Below, one piece after another: positions 8,263 to 17,302 of a stretch of 64,000 nucleotides of DNA. Position numbers and translations under genes: made by a program. Below the pieces are notes generated by a model that did not search any database, had not been told where the DNA came from, and saw only the letters and a program-made list of their open reading frames with translations. Source of the DNA: Anaerococcus murdochii (GTDB lineage Bacteria; Bacillota; Clostridia; Tissierellales; Peptoniphilaceae). The number at the start of each line of letters is the position of its first letter. Within the stretch, counting starts at the first letter, position 1. Where the stretch lies: the NCBI RefSeq assembly GCF_019957155.1, contig NZ_JAIPME010000002.1, forward strand, positions 682,001 through 746,000. The letters run 5' to 3'.

Positions 8263-8272
8263 TTTGTTGTTT

Positions 8273-9211
8273 TTATTCCCCGACGTAGTCTACTACTACG
8301 TATCTTTGTGGTTCACGGCCTTCGGAGTGGCTGGTGACGTTTCTGTGTTTTGCGATTTCTTCGTGGGCTAAGCGTCTTTCGTAGGAGTTCATGTATCTTA
8401 GGTTCCATGATTTTCCGCTTTGGGCTACTTTTTGGGCTGTGTCCCTTGCTAGTCTTACGATTTTTTCATCTCTACGTCTTTTGTAGTTGTTGATGTCTAC
8501 ATTTACTCTTAGGTTGTTGGATCTTGAGTCGATGGCTTTTCTTATGATAAATTCGATTGCATCTAGGCTTGCTCCGTTTTTGCCTATGGCGATGCCTGTG
8601 TCGCTTTCATCGACTTTTGCGTCTAGCTTTATGATTGATCCGTCGAGGTTCCCTATGACACTTACATTTTCAAAGTGCATGGCTGTTAGGATTTCTTCTA
8701 AGAGTTCTTTGGCCTTGTAGTAGTTGTCTATGTTTGAACGTTTTTTAGAAAGGGCGTAGTCTCTTTTTTCTACTTCCTCTTCATTTTCTTGATCAAGGTC
8801 ATTTTCGAATAGGTCTTCAGTTTTTTCTTCTACGAAGTCTTCTACTTCTTCAAATTTTTCCTTGATGGCTTCTCCAATATCTTTAGCTTTTTCTTCGATT
8901 GGCTCTTCTGTTGGTATGCCTTCTTCTCTTTTGATTTCTTCAGATCTTTTTTTGATGTCGTAGTCTTTTTCTACTGCTTTTAGGGAGTCTACTTCGATTT
9001 CGTTTTTGAGGTCCTCTAGGACCTTGTCCATGTCTTCGTCGTAGGATATTCTAACTACTGCATCTTTGCCGCCGATTAGGCCTAAAAATCCACCGCTTCC
9101 TTCTTCTAGGACTTCGATTGTGACTTCGCTTCTATTTTTGCCTATCTCATCTAGGGCAAGTTTTACTGCCTCTTCTACTGTTTTGGCTGATTTTGTTAGA
9201 GATTTTTTCAT
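8273..9211 (-). CDS. jag: RNA-binding protein Jag/KhpB (SpoIIIJ-associated)
   Basis: 312 residues in three parts. The N-terminal Jag_N domain (1-55) has GFLGLIGGKDAVVRI. A long acidic linker (about 65-150) is rich in Glu, Asp and Lys. A KH domain (about 165-235, TGIAIGKNGASLDAIEFI) and a C-terminal R3H domain (RRLAHEEIAKHRNVTSHSEG) follow. KhpB binds RNA, often with KhpA, and affects cell division and elongation in Firmicutes. Its start shares a base with the yidC stop. The acidic linker is longer than in many homologues. Confidence 0.93.
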   Translation of the reverse strand: MKKSLTKSAKTVEEAVKLALDEIGKNRSEVTIEVLEEGSGGFLGLIGGKDAVVRISYDEDMDKVLEDLKNEIEVDSLKAVEKDYDIKKRSEEIKREEGIPTEEPIEEKAKDIGEAIKEKFEEVEDFVEEKTEDLFENDLDQENEEEVEKRDYALSKKRSNIDNYYKAKELLEEILTAMHFENVSVIGNLDGSIIKLDAKVDESDTGIAIGKNGASLDAIEFIIRKAIDSRSNNLRVNVDINNYKRRRDEKIVRLARDTAQKVAQSGKSWNLRYMNSYERRLAHEEIAKHRNVTSHSEGREPQRYVVVDYVGE

Positions 9212-9918
9212 TATTCTTCTACCTTTTTACCTTTCATTACTAAATGCATCACTACCATTATTATTAGTCTGAATACTGATGATAGGGTGTAGTAGAGTGG
9301 AAGTCCCGCTGGTAATTGTCTAAAGGTGAAGAAAAATACTAGGGGTAATATTAGCATCATTGTATTCATGCCACCCATGGCTTGTTGTTGCTGTGGGTTT
9401 GTTTTCATTGAGAAAAGTGTGGTTAATAGTTGGGATAGGGATGTTAGTAGGGGTAGGCCGTACCAAAGTGGATCTGCTTCTAGGAGGGTTGGGACCCAGT
9501 AGAAGTCTGTTCTTAAGTGTTCTAGTCCTTCTGGAAATACGTATTTGCCTGTATTCTGCATCATTCTAAAGAGGCCGAAGAGGACTAATAACTGGATTAT
9601 CATTGGTAGACATCCACCAAGTCCTGGTGCTACACCTTCTTCTTTGTATAGTTCTTGCATTTTCTTTTGTAGAACTTGTTGGTCGTAGCCGTATTTCTTT
9701 TGGATTTCGTCCATTTTAGGTTTAAAGGCTCTGGTTTTTTCTGCTTGTTTTTGGGTCGATACTGTTACTGGTATGGATATTAAACTTACAAGCAGGGTCA
9801 TTATTATAATTGCTATAGCATAGTAGCTTATAGATTGTGGTTCGGCTGAGCCTGCTGCGAGGTTATCGTAGATTATCCTCATTAGCTTGCCGAGTATTGT
9901 CGCTATAAAATTAAACAT
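9211..9918 (-). CDS. yidC: Membrane protein insertase YidC/Oxa1
   Basis: 235 residues with the five-helix Oxa1 core: IIIMTLLVSLISIPVTVSTQKQAEKTRAFKPKMDEIQKKY (cytoplasmic hairpin), GLGGCLPMIIQLLVLFGLFRMM, and LPLVFFFTFRQLPAGLPLYYTLSSVF. There is no lipobox before the first helix, unlike B. subtilis SpoIIIJ. It inserts and folds membrane proteins alone or with SecYEG. It sits directly before jag and 42 bases after yidD, the usual order. Confidence 0.93.
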   Translation of the reverse strand: MFNFIATILGKLMRIIYDNLAAGSAEPQSISYYAIAIIIMTLLVSLISIPVTVSTQKQAEKTRAFKPKMDEIQKKYGYDQQVLQKKMQELYKEEGVAPGLGGCLPMIIQLLVLFGLFRMMQNTGKYVFPEGLEHLRTDFYWVPTLLEADPLWYGLPLLTSLSQLLTTLFSMKTNPQQQQAMGGMNTMMLILPLVFFFTFRQLPAGLPLYYTLSSVFRLIIMVVMHLVMKGKKVEE

Positions 9919-9960
9919 ATATTCTCCGTTTTATTCTGTAGTATTAACTGTGGTATTATC

Positions 9961-10176
9961 TCATTTTACCGGGTCGTAGCCGCCCTTTGAAAATGGATTG
10001 CATCTTAAAATTCTCCACAAAGACATAAAAAAAGCTTTGACTGGCCCATATTTCCTAAATGCCTCTAGGGCATAGTTGGAACACGTTGGGTAGTATTTGC
10101 ATTTTCCATAGCCTATTTGTGGAGAAATGAATTTTTGATAAAATCTTATCATTTTTATAAAAACTTTATTTAGCAT
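9961..10176 (-). CDS. yidD: Membrane protein insertion efficiency factor YidD
   Basis: 71 residues with the family pattern FYQKFISP, KYYPTCSNYALEAFRKYGPVKA and LRCNPFSKGGYDPV, including the conserved cysteines. It is a small amphipathic inner-face protein that assists YidC. It overlaps rnpA by 11 bases. Confidence 0.93.
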   Translation of the reverse strand: MLNKVFIKMIRFYQKFISPQIGYGKCKYYPTCSNYALEAFRKYGPVKAFFMSLWRILRCNPFSKGGYDPVK

Positions 10177-10516
10177 AGTATATCTTCTTTTTTCTAAATG
10201 CTTGATTTAGGGCGTGACCTAGAGATGATTTTAATCTTTGATAGTCAAATTCTGTGGTATGTTTTTTGGGGATTATCACTATATCTACTCCATTTAAGTT
10301 TTTATAGTTTATCCTTATTATCTCTCTAAGTTGTCTTTTTAAATGATTTCTGGTGTGGGCCTTGCCGATTTTTTTGCTTATAGAAAATCCAAAACGTGGA
10401 TTGTTTAGGTCGTTTTCTCTGACAAGAACAGTGAAATCTCTATTATAGCATGCAAAGTTTTTTTTGTAGACTTTTTGAAAGTCTTTGTCTTTCTTTAGGC
10501 TTAATCTTTTTTCCAT
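10166..10516 (-). CDS. rnpA: Ribonuclease P protein component
   Basis: 116 residues, normal for RnpA. It contains FGFSISKKIGKAHTRNHLKRQLREIIR, the basic RNR-type helix that contacts RNase P RNA in pre-tRNA 5' maturation. It lies 18 bases after rpmH. The His in the usual RNRLKR core is a conservative variation. Confidence 0.94.
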   Translation of the reverse strand: MEKRLSLKKDKDFQKVYKKNFACYNRDFTVLVRENDLNNPRFGFSISKKIGKAHTRNHLKRQLREIIRINYKNLNGVDIVIIPKKHTTEFDYQRLKSSLGHALNQAFRKKKIYYAK

Positions 10517-10534
10517 TAATTACTTCTTATGGAA

Positions 10535-10669
10535 TTAAGCTGAAAGTCTTTTTCTGTTTTTCTTTCTTCTAGCTTTAAGCACTCTTCTGCCGCCTGGAGA
10601 AGACATTCTTTTTCTAAAACCATGATCTTTTTTTCTTCTTCTTCTATTTGGTTGATAGGTTCTTTTCAT
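10535..10669 (-). CDS. rpmH: 50S ribosomal protein L34
   Basis: A 44-residue ORF beginning [14 protein letters not shown] and containing [20 protein letters not shown], the invariant L34 core. GGAGGTGT precedes the ATG. It is the first gene of the operon and has a consensus promoter 35 bases further up. Confidence 0.97.
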   Translation of the reverse strand: MKRTYQPNRRRRKKDHGFRKRMSSPGGRRVLKARRKKNRKRLSA

Positions 10670-10703
10670 TTTTTACACCTCCTAATAAATTTTGACTCTT
10701 ACT

Positions 10704-10732
10704 ATTATATTGAAAATAAGCTTATCTGTCAA
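10704..10732 (-). promoter_or_regulatory. Consensus promoter of rpmH-rnpA-yidD-yidC-jag
   Basis: On the minus strand TTGACA and TATAAT, both perfect, are separated by 17 bases. The -10 is about 35 bases before the rpmH ATG, as expected for a strong ribosomal-protein promoter. Confidence 0.9.
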
Positions 10733-11010
10733 GATTATTTTCTCTTTTTTCTAGGGATTAAAAGATAGAATGTATTTATTATTTCTTATGCAAAAAAATC
10801 CAGGATTTTTTGGTATGAATATTCTTTTTTATTGAGAATTTTAGAATAAATATTTATTGTTGATATCTTTGGGGATTTTTTTCTTTTCCACAACTTATGA
10901 AGAAAAAAAATCATGTGAATATTTTTTTAAATTTATGTTTAGACTAAGAAAAGAATTTGTAAAATCTGCCAAAATATATTTAATCCTATACAAAAAATTA
11001 ATAAATACAC

Positions 11011-11365
11011 AGACTTATCCACATATCAACATGCATTTTATGACCTCTAACCACTTAGGTTTTGACTTATCCATAATTTTATCCATAAATTGTGGATAAG
11101 TTGAAATAATGGCTAATTTATGGTAAGATTAGATGTGTAAAAGTAGGGGTAAAACTCTGGATTTACTAGGAATTTGTACTTTTAATGTGGATAAAATAGA
11201 AAAAAACACTTAACTTTTTTATTTATCCTCCATCAAATCCTAAAAAATCAAGATAAATTTTATCAACAAGGGACTTATCCACAACTTATCCCGAATTTGG
11301 GGATAAAGTTAAAATTTTTAATGATAAGCTTAAAATTACAAAGCAAATCTTTATGTGGATAAGAC
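11011..11365. other. oriC, upstream DnaA-box cluster
   Basis: Five perfect TTATCCACA boxes on either strand lie at 11015-11023, 11091-11099, 11186-11194, 11275-11283 and 11354-11362. Near matches are at 11067-11075, 11079-11087, 11286-11294 and 11298-11306. The rest of the 10670-11384 gap is very AT-rich and holds no credible gene. It lies between rpmH and dnaA, the classic Firmicute origin position. Confidence 0.93.
11101..11129 (+). promoter_or_regulatory. Probable dnaA promoter
   Basis: TTGAAA and TAAGAT are separated by 17 bases. The -35 starts two bases after a perfect DnaA box (11091-11099), fitting autorepression by DnaA. Confidence 0.55.
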
Positions 11366-11384
11366 TTAAGAAAGGAATGCTTAG

Positions 11385-12764
11385 ATGGAAAATCTAGAAT
11401 TCATTACGAGTGAATTAAAAAATGAAATGAAAATGCATGTAAGCGATGACCAGCAATTTGATACATGGATTAATATTTTAAAACCCTTAAACCTATATAA
11501 TGGTGTCCTTTATCTTGAGATTCCAAAAAAAGATACGCTTTTTATCTTTGAAGGTATCTGGAAGGCCAAACTCCAAGATGCACTTGATAAGATAGGACCA
11601 AAAATTGGAGGAAATCTTAAGGTAGAAGTAGTTGCCAAGGATGGAGAAGACTATCAAAAAATCCTAACCCTGGGCAAGTACTACGACAAAGACGGGCAGA
11701 TGAGGATTGATGAGGTCAAATCATTCCCAAGACCACAACTAGAAGAGGCTAATGTTTTTGAAAATTTTGTCCAAGGCAAATCAAACCAATACGCCCTTGG
11801 CATTAGCCAGGCTGTGGCAGATACCATTTCTAGGGGCGATGTATCAAAGGTTTATAATCCGCTATTTATCTATGGCTCAAGCGGACTTGGCAAGACACAT
11901 TTAATCCAAGCCATTGCCCATCAAATCCTTGAAACCAGGAACGATGCCTATGTTATGTACCTATCTAGTGAAAAATTTACCAACGAAATGATTGTAGCCC
12001 TAAGGACTAACAAAAACCAAGAATTTAGGGAAAAATACCGCTCAGCTGATATACTTCTTATAGATGATATTCAGTTTATAGCCAATAAGGAAGCAACCCA
12101 AGAGGAATTTTTCCATACCTTTAACGACCTTTACAATGCGGGCAAGCAAATAGTAATCACTTCAGATAAGCCACCAAGGGAGATAAAACACCTAGAAGAC
12201 AGGCTGGTATCAAGGTTTAACTACGGTATTATAGCAGATATATCAAGGCCAGACTACGAAACCCGTGTGGCCATCCTTCAAAAAAAGCTAGAGGATCTTG
12301 GCGCTATAATCGATAATAATATCTTATCCTACATAGCCCTAGAAATTGACACCAATATTAGGGATCTAGAAGGTGCGCTTTCTACTGCAATTGCCTATGC
12401 CAAAAGTGACGGCAGGGTTGAAGTATCAATGGAAGATGCCATTAAAGGTGTAGGTACAAGAGTCAAAAACAAAAGGAAAAAGCTGACTATAGCCGACATA
12501 CAACAGGCAGTTTCAAGTAAATATAATGTAAAACTAGCAGACCTTAAAGGAAAGTCTAGGAAGAAGGAAATTGTAAACCCAAGGCAGATTGCCATGTATA
12601 TCTCAAGGGAACTCTTAGATGATTCCCTAGTCACAATAGCAAATGCCTTCGACAGGGACCATACAACAGTCATCCACGGCATCGATAAGATAACAGATTT
12701 GATGGATGAAGATGAGGATTTAAAAAACGAAATCGAAGCCCTAATAAAGGAAATTAGGGACTGA
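11385..12764 (+). CDS. dnaA: Chromosomal replication initiator DnaA
   Basis: 459 residues. Domain I (1-85) is followed by a short linker, then the AAA+ domain with Walker A GSSGLGKT (164-171) and Walker B LLIDDIQF. Domain IV carries the DnaA signature AFDRDHTTVIHGIDKI. It binds the boxes on both sides of its own gene and opens the origin. The start follows GAAAGGAAT and a DnaA box 22 bases upstream. Confidence 0.98.
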   Translation: MENLEFITSELKNEMKMHVSDDQQFDTWINILKPLNLYNGVLYLEIPKKDTLFIFEGIWKAKLQDALDKIGPKIGGNLKVEVVAKDGEDYQKILTLGKYYDKDGQMRIDEVKSFPRPQLEEANVFENFVQGKSNQYALGISQAVADTISRGDVSKVYNPLFIYGSSGLGKTHLIQAIAHQILETRNDAYVMYLSSEKFTNEMIVALRTNKNQEFREKYRSADILLIDDIQFIANKEATQEEFFHTFNDLYNAGKQIVITSDKPPREIKHLEDRLVSRFNYGIIADISRPDYETRVAILQKKLEDLGAIIDNNILSYIALEIDTNIRDLEGALSTAIAYAKSDGRVEVSMEDAIKGVGTRVKNKRKKLTIADIQQAVSSKYNVKLADLKGKSRKKEIVNPRQIAMYISRELLDDSLVTIANAFDRDHTTVIHGIDKITDLMDEDEDLKNEIEALIKEIRD

Positions 12765-12778
12765 TTTGGGCATAAGCC

Positions 12779-12930
12779 TGTGGATAAGTCTGTTAATAAC
12801 TTTTTTTGACGGACCAATCCAGATTGCCTTGTGCAAAGTGTGGAAAACTAGCGATTTATCCCAGACCTTATCCATAGCTTATTAACATGGATAAAGCTTG
12901 AAATATAGAAGACTTTTAAAGATATCCACA
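12779..12930. other. oriC, downstream DnaA boxes
   Basis: The dnaA-dnaN gap has a perfect box at 12779-12787, near matches at 12868-12876 and 12886-12894, and a final plus-strand box at 12922-12930 next to the unwinding element. The origin is therefore bipartite, as in Bacillus. Confidence 0.88.
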
Positions 12931-12938
12931 TTTATACA

Positions 12939-12976
12939 GGGCCTACTACTAATACTACTAAGTTTAAATAATAGTT
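12939..12976 (+). other. DnaA-trio unwinding element
   Basis: A GC patch (GGGCC, 12939-12943) is followed by five CTA triplets and one ATA triplet (12943-12960), then an AT-rich stretch. This matches the basal unwinding system: DnaA box, GC spacer, repeated trios read by DnaA on one strand. The terminal box ends nine bases before the GC patch. Confidence 0.85.
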
Positions 12977-12987
12977 AAGGAGCAGCT

Positions 12988-14100
12988 ATGAAATTTGAAA
13001 TTAAACAAAAAGAACTAATGAAAGCCCTCTCGATCGTAAATAGGGCAGTATCCAAATCTACCAATATCCAAATCCATGAATTAATATACTTTTCTACAGA
13101 AAATAATAGACTTTCAATGACTTCCTTTGATGGAGAAATCTCTATCAAGACCCTAGCCGATGCAAAAATCCTAGAAGAAGGGGTTATGGCAGTCAAGGCC
13201 GATTTAATAACTAATATTATAAGAAAGCTTCCAGATGAGCTAGTAAAAATAGAATTGGATTCGGGAAAAATTAAGATTTCTTGCAAGAGATCGAACTTTA
13301 ACCTTGTTGCTTTTGAATATTTTGATAAGGAAGAAATCAAGGTTCCAGACACAGTAGCTTTATCAATAGATAATGACAAGCTAAAAAGATCAATAAGCCA
13401 GACAGAATTTGCCACAACCCTAGATGAGACCAAGCTTGCCCTAACAGGCATCCTCTTTGAACTAAGAGAAGGGGCTTTGAATATGGTAGCCCTTGATGGT
13501 TACAGGGTTGCCCTAAAGAAAATCAAGCTAGACTATCCTGGGGATTTTGAAAATACTGAATACATCATACCAAAAAGATCACTTTTGGAATGGTCAAGGA
13601 TAGTTTCTGATGAGTCCAAGACTTCTTTATATAGGAATGAAAATGACCTAATGTTTGTATCTGAAGATACTACTATGCTATGCAAGGTAATAGACAAAAA
13701 CTTTATCGACTACAGAAATATCATCAACGATATCTCAGAAACATCAGTTATAGTAGAAAAATCTGCCCTAAATGCTGCCCTTGATAGGGCCCAAGTCTTA
13801 TCTGATCCTGGTAGGGCAAATCTGATCCGTGTTAATATTGAAGATAGGGCCATGACTTTAAGGTCAAATTCTGAAATCGGAGATGTTAAGGAAGTTATAG
13901 AAATCGATCAAGAAGGCGAAGGCCTAGATATAGCTTTCAATGCAAAATACATGCAAGATGGGGTAAGGGCTTGTGATAGTGAGAAAATCAAATTGAATTT
14001 TAAATCAAGCCTAAATCCATGTTTGATTTACCCAACAGATTCCAAACACGAAGGCGAGGACTACACTTATTTGGTTCTCCCAGTAAGGCTCGCTAGGTAA
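12988..14100 (+). CDS. dnaN: DNA polymerase III beta sliding clamp
   Basis: 370 residues, the normal length, with three repeated clamp domains. It starts MKFEIKQKELMKAL and ends YTYLVLPVRLAR, the usual C-terminal pattern at the peptide-binding pocket. The dimeric ring tethers polymerase to DNA. TTAAGGAGC precedes the ATG. Only 4 bases separate it from rlbA. Confidence 0.97.
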   Translation: MKFEIKQKELMKALSIVNRAVSKSTNIQIHELIYFSTENNRLSMTSFDGEISIKTLADAKILEEGVMAVKADLITNIIRKLPDELVKIELDSGKIKISCKRSNFNLVAFEYFDKEEIKVPDTVALSIDNDKLKRSISQTEFATTLDETKLALTGILFELREGALNMVALDGYRVALKKIKLDYPGDFENTEYIIPKRSLLEWSRIVSDESKTSLYRNENDLMFVSEDTTMLCKVIDKNFIDYRNIINDISETSVIVEKSALNAALDRAQVLSDPGRANLIRVNIEDRAMTLRSNSEIGDVKEVIEIDQEGEGLDIAFNAKYMQDGVRACDSEKIKLNFKSSLNPCLIYPTDSKHEGEDYTYLVLPVRLAR

Positions 14101-14104
14101 GAAT

Positions 14105-14311
14105 ATGGAAATATTAGAATTTGAAACAAGTGAAATAAGGCTTAAGGACCTCCTAAAGGCAACTAATTTGCTACCTTCGGGAGGCTTTGCCAAGCATATA
14201 ATAAGGGAAGAAGGCGTCCTTATAAACGACGAGCCTTGTTATATAGCAGGTAAGAAAATCCACCCAGGAGACCAGGTCGTCTTTGACGGTGTGAAGATAA
14301 TAATCAAATAA
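14105..14311 (+). CDS. rlbA: S4-domain RNA-binding protein RlbA/YaaA
   Basis: 68 residues forming an S4-like domain: RLKDLLKATNLLPSGGFAKHIIREEGVLIND, then KIHPGDQVVFDG. This small protein is conserved between dnaN and recF in Firmicutes. It ends inside the recF start region (shared base at 14311), so translation is coupled. Its cellular role is poorly defined. Confidence 0.9.
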   Translation: MEILEFETSEIRLKDLLKATNLLPSGGFAKHIIREEGVLINDEPCYIAGKKIHPGDQVVFDGVKIIIK

Positions 14312-15411
14312 TGTGGATTCAGGATATAAAATTATACAATTTTAGGAATTATTTTTACGAGTCGGTTGTTTTTAATGAATCAACCAATATCTTTATCGGT
14401 GATAATGCCCAGGGAAAGACAAATTTGCTCGAGTCTTGCTATTACCTAGCCAATGCCACATCCTTCAAGAAATTAAGGGATAAGGACATCATAAATTTTG
14501 GCCAGGAAAAGATGGAATTATCAGGCATCATCAGAAAGGGCAGATCTTTCAAAAAAGTCCTAATCAGGGTCGAAGGAGCCGATAAGAATATTTTTGTAAA
14601 TGAAGTAGAATATAAGAGGAACAAAGATTTAAAATCGCTTTTTAAACTAGTCTTATTCACACCAGAAGACCTAAGTATTATCAAGGAAGGACCAAATCTC
14701 AGGCGAGATTTGTTGGATGAGATAATAACTTCCATTGATTTTTCCTATGCAAAGGTCAAAAAAGACTACGACAAGATTTTGTTCGCTAGAAATAAACTAC
14801 TAAAGAATAAATCGTCCTCATATTTTAATGAGCAACTCGATGCCTTTGATAGGTCCTTAGTCAAAGAAGGTTATAGGATTTATAGGTCAAGGCTAAAGTT
14901 TGTAAAGTATGTAGAAAAATATGCCCAGGATTTTCAAACAGCCCTCACAAATGGAGGAGAAAAGCTAGAAATAGACTATCTTCCAGATATAAGTGCGGAT
15001 TCTATGGAAGAATTTTATAAAAAATTCAGGGCGAAAAGAGATGAGGACCTAAGATACCAAAGTACCCAAGCTGGCATCCACAGGGATGATATAATAATCA
15101 AAATCAACGGAAAAAATACGAGGCTCTTTGCCTCCCAAGGCCAACAGAGATCGGCTATTATCAATATAAAGCTAGCTGAAGTCAAGCTTTTGAGGGAGAT
15201 AAGTGGGGATAGGGCTGTGATTTTGCTTGATGACGTGTTTTCGGAACTAGATGAGACTAGGAGCAAGTTTCTTTTGGAAAACCTAGCCGATTACCAAACT
15301 ATAATCACAGCTACCAATACCAAAAGCTTGGAAAATGTTTCGGCTGATAAGATTTCCTATATTAAGGATGGCAGGATTAGAAAGGATAAATATGACAGAA
15401 AACAATTATGA
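14311..15411 (+). CDS. recF: DNA replication and repair protein RecF
   Basis: 366 residues, SMC-like ATPase. Walker A is GDNAQGKTNLLES near residue 30, the signature region is FASQGQQRSAIINIKLAEV, and Walker B is ILLDDVFSELD. RecF loads RecA at single-strand gaps with RecO and RecR. It begins at the last base of rlbA and overlaps gyrB by 20 bases. Confidence 0.96.
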   Translation: MWIQDIKLYNFRNYFYESVVFNESTNIFIGDNAQGKTNLLESCYYLANATSFKKLRDKDIINFGQEKMELSGIIRKGRSFKKVLIRVEGADKNIFVNEVEYKRNKDLKSLFKLVLFTPEDLSIIKEGPNLRRDLLDEIITSIDFSYAKVKKDYDKILFARNKLLKNKSSSYFNEQLDAFDRSLVKEGYRIYRSRLKFVKYVEKYAQDFQTALTNGGEKLEIDYLPDISADSMEEFYKKFRAKRDEDLRYQSTQAGIHRDDIIIKINGKNTRLFASQGQQRSAIINIKLAEVKLLREISGDRAVILLDDVFSELDETRSKFLLENLADYQTIITATNTKSLENVSADKISYIKDGRIRKDKYDRKQL

Positions 15412-17293
15412 TGCCGGTAATATCAGGGTCTTAGAGGGACTAGAACCCGTTAGACTAAGACCTGGTATGTACATCGGCTCAACAAGTTCAAGAGGACTCC
15501 ACCATCTTGTTTATGAGGTTGTGGACAACTCAGTAGACGAGGCCTTAGCTGGTCGTTGTGACTACATAAAGGTAGTGATTGATAAGGATAATGTGGTAAC
15601 AGTAGAAGATGATGGTTCAGGTATTCCGGTTAAAGAACACCCAACAACCCATAAATCAACACTCGAGACAGTTCTTACAGTCCTCCACGCAGGTGGTAAG
15701 TTCGACGACTCTGCCTACAAGGTTTCCGGAGGTCTTCACGGCGTTGGTGTATCAGTAGTAAACGCCCTTTCAGAATACCTAATAGCGGAAGTAAAAAGAG
15801 ATGGCCACATCTACAGGATGGAATTTGCCAGAGGCGAGGTCACAAAAGATATAGAAGTAATAGGTGATACAAATGAAACAGGTACAAAAATCACCTTTAA
15901 ACCAGATGCGGAAATTTTTGATACCGTAATTTTTGAAAGATCTATCTTAGAAAATAGGTTTAGAGAAATGGCCTTCCTTAATAAGGGAGTGGAGATTCGC
16001 TTTGAAGATTTGAGAGAAGATTTCAAGACATCTTTCAAATTTGAAGGTGGAATTTCAAAATTTGTTGCCTTTTTAAACCGCAACAAGGATCCAATAATGG
16101 AAATGATCCCTCATTTTGATGGGGTCCAAGAAGGCGTTGAAGTTGAATTTGCCTTCCAATATACAGACGGTTATAGCGAAAATATTTTATCTTATGCCAA
16201 CAATATCCAAACTCCAGAAGGCGGTACCCATCTTTCAGGCCTTAGGACATCACTAACAAGAACTGTAAATGACTATGCCAGAAAATATAATTTCATAAAA
16301 GATAATGAGGAAAACCTCCAAGGTGAGGACATCAGAGAAGGTATTACAGCCATTATTTCTGTTAAGATTTCTGATCCACAATTTGAGGGCCAAACCAAGT
16401 CCAAACTTGGAAACTCAGAGGTAAGGGGAGTTGTAGATTCTTATGTATCAGAGCACCTCACAGCCTTCCTTGAGGAAAACCCAAAACCAGCCAAGTCTAT
16501 AATTGACAAGGCCCTTGCAAGTAGGCGTGCTAGAGAAGCTGCAAGAAAGGCCAGAGATTTGACACGTAAAAGGTCAATCCTTGATTCTGCAACCCTTCCA
16601 GGCAAGCTTGCCGACTGCCAATCAACAGATATCGGTGAAAATGAAATTTTCATAGTCGAGGGTAATTCTGCGGGCGGATCTGCCAAAGGTGGCAGGGATA
16701 ACAGAATCCAAGCCATTCTCCCACTAAGGGGCAAGATCATGAACGTAGAAAAAGCCCACCTAGACAAGGTTTTAAATTCAGAAGAAATTAAAAATATGAT
16801 AACAGCCTTTGGTACAGGCATTGGCAAGGAATTTGACATATCAAAACTCCGCTACGGAAAGATTATTATCATGACAGATGCGGACGTGGACGGGGCCCAC
16901 ATTAGGACCTTGCTCCTCACCTTCTTCTATAGGTACATGAAAGATCTAATCGACGAAGGTCATGTTTATGTTGCCCTTCCACCTTTATACAGGATTAGTC
17001 AGGGCAAGAAGGAAAGATATGTATATTCCGACGATGAAAAGGATAAGTACATCAAAGAACTAGGCGATGCTTCCTTTAAAATCAATAGGTATAAGGGTCT
17101 TGGTGAGATGAATGCCGAACAGCTTTGGGAAACAACCATGGATCCAGATAGGCGAGTGCTTTTAAGAGTAGAAGAAGACTTGGAATCAACAACCACAGAT
17201 GATACTTTCTCACTACTAATGGGAGAAAAAGTTGAGCCTAGACGTAATTTTATCCAAGAAAATGCCAAGTACGTTACTGATATAGACGTATAG
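15392..17293 (+). CDS. gyrB: DNA gyrase subunit B
   Basis: 633 residues from MTENNYDAG. This start has AAAGGA upstream and aligns with other GyrB N-termini; an in-frame ATG 57 bases earlier is inside recF. The GHKL ATPase has EVVDNSVDEALAG and GLHGVGVSVVNALS. The TOPRIM domain has EGNSAGGSAKGGRDN and DADVDGAHIRTLLLTFFYR. With GyrA it supercoils DNA. Nine bases separate it from gyrA. Confidence 0.97.
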   Translation: MTENNYDAGNIRVLEGLEPVRLRPGMYIGSTSSRGLHHLVYEVVDNSVDEALAGRCDYIKVVIDKDNVVTVEDDGSGIPVKEHPTTHKSTLETVLTVLHAGGKFDDSAYKVSGGLHGVGVSVVNALSEYLIAEVKRDGHIYRMEFARGEVTKDIEVIGDTNETGTKITFKPDAEIFDTVIFERSILENRFREMAFLNKGVEIRFEDLREDFKTSFKFEGGISKFVAFLNRNKDPIMEMIPHFDGVQEGVEVEFAFQYTDGYSENILSYANNIQTPEGGTHLSGLRTSLTRTVNDYARKYNFIKDNEENLQGEDIREGITAIISVKISDPQFEGQTKSKLGNSEVRGVVDSYVSEHLTAFLEENPKPAKSIIDKALASRRAREAARKARDLTRKRSILDSATLPGKLADCQSTDIGENEIFIVEGNSAGGSAKGGRDNRIQAILPLRGKIMNVEKAHLDKVLNSEEIKNMITAFGTGIGKEFDISKLRYGKIIIMTDADVDGAHIRTLLLTFFYRYMKDLIDEGHVYVALPPLYRISQGKKERYVYSDDEKDKYIKELGDASFKINRYKGLGEMNAEQLWETTMDPDRRVLLRVEEDLESTTTDDTFSLLMGEKVEPRRNFIQENAKYVTDIDV

Positions 17294-17302
17294 GAGGCTT
17301 AA

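Noticed and set aside
10857..11099. 80-codon ORF in the dnaA upstream region
   Set aside because: It spans several DnaA boxes in the origin, has no ribosome-binding site and has low-complexity composition.
12975..13451. 158-codon antisense ORF over dnaN
   Set aside because: Shadow of the dnaN codon pattern; Ser/Leu/Ile-rich with no domain and no ribosome-binding site.
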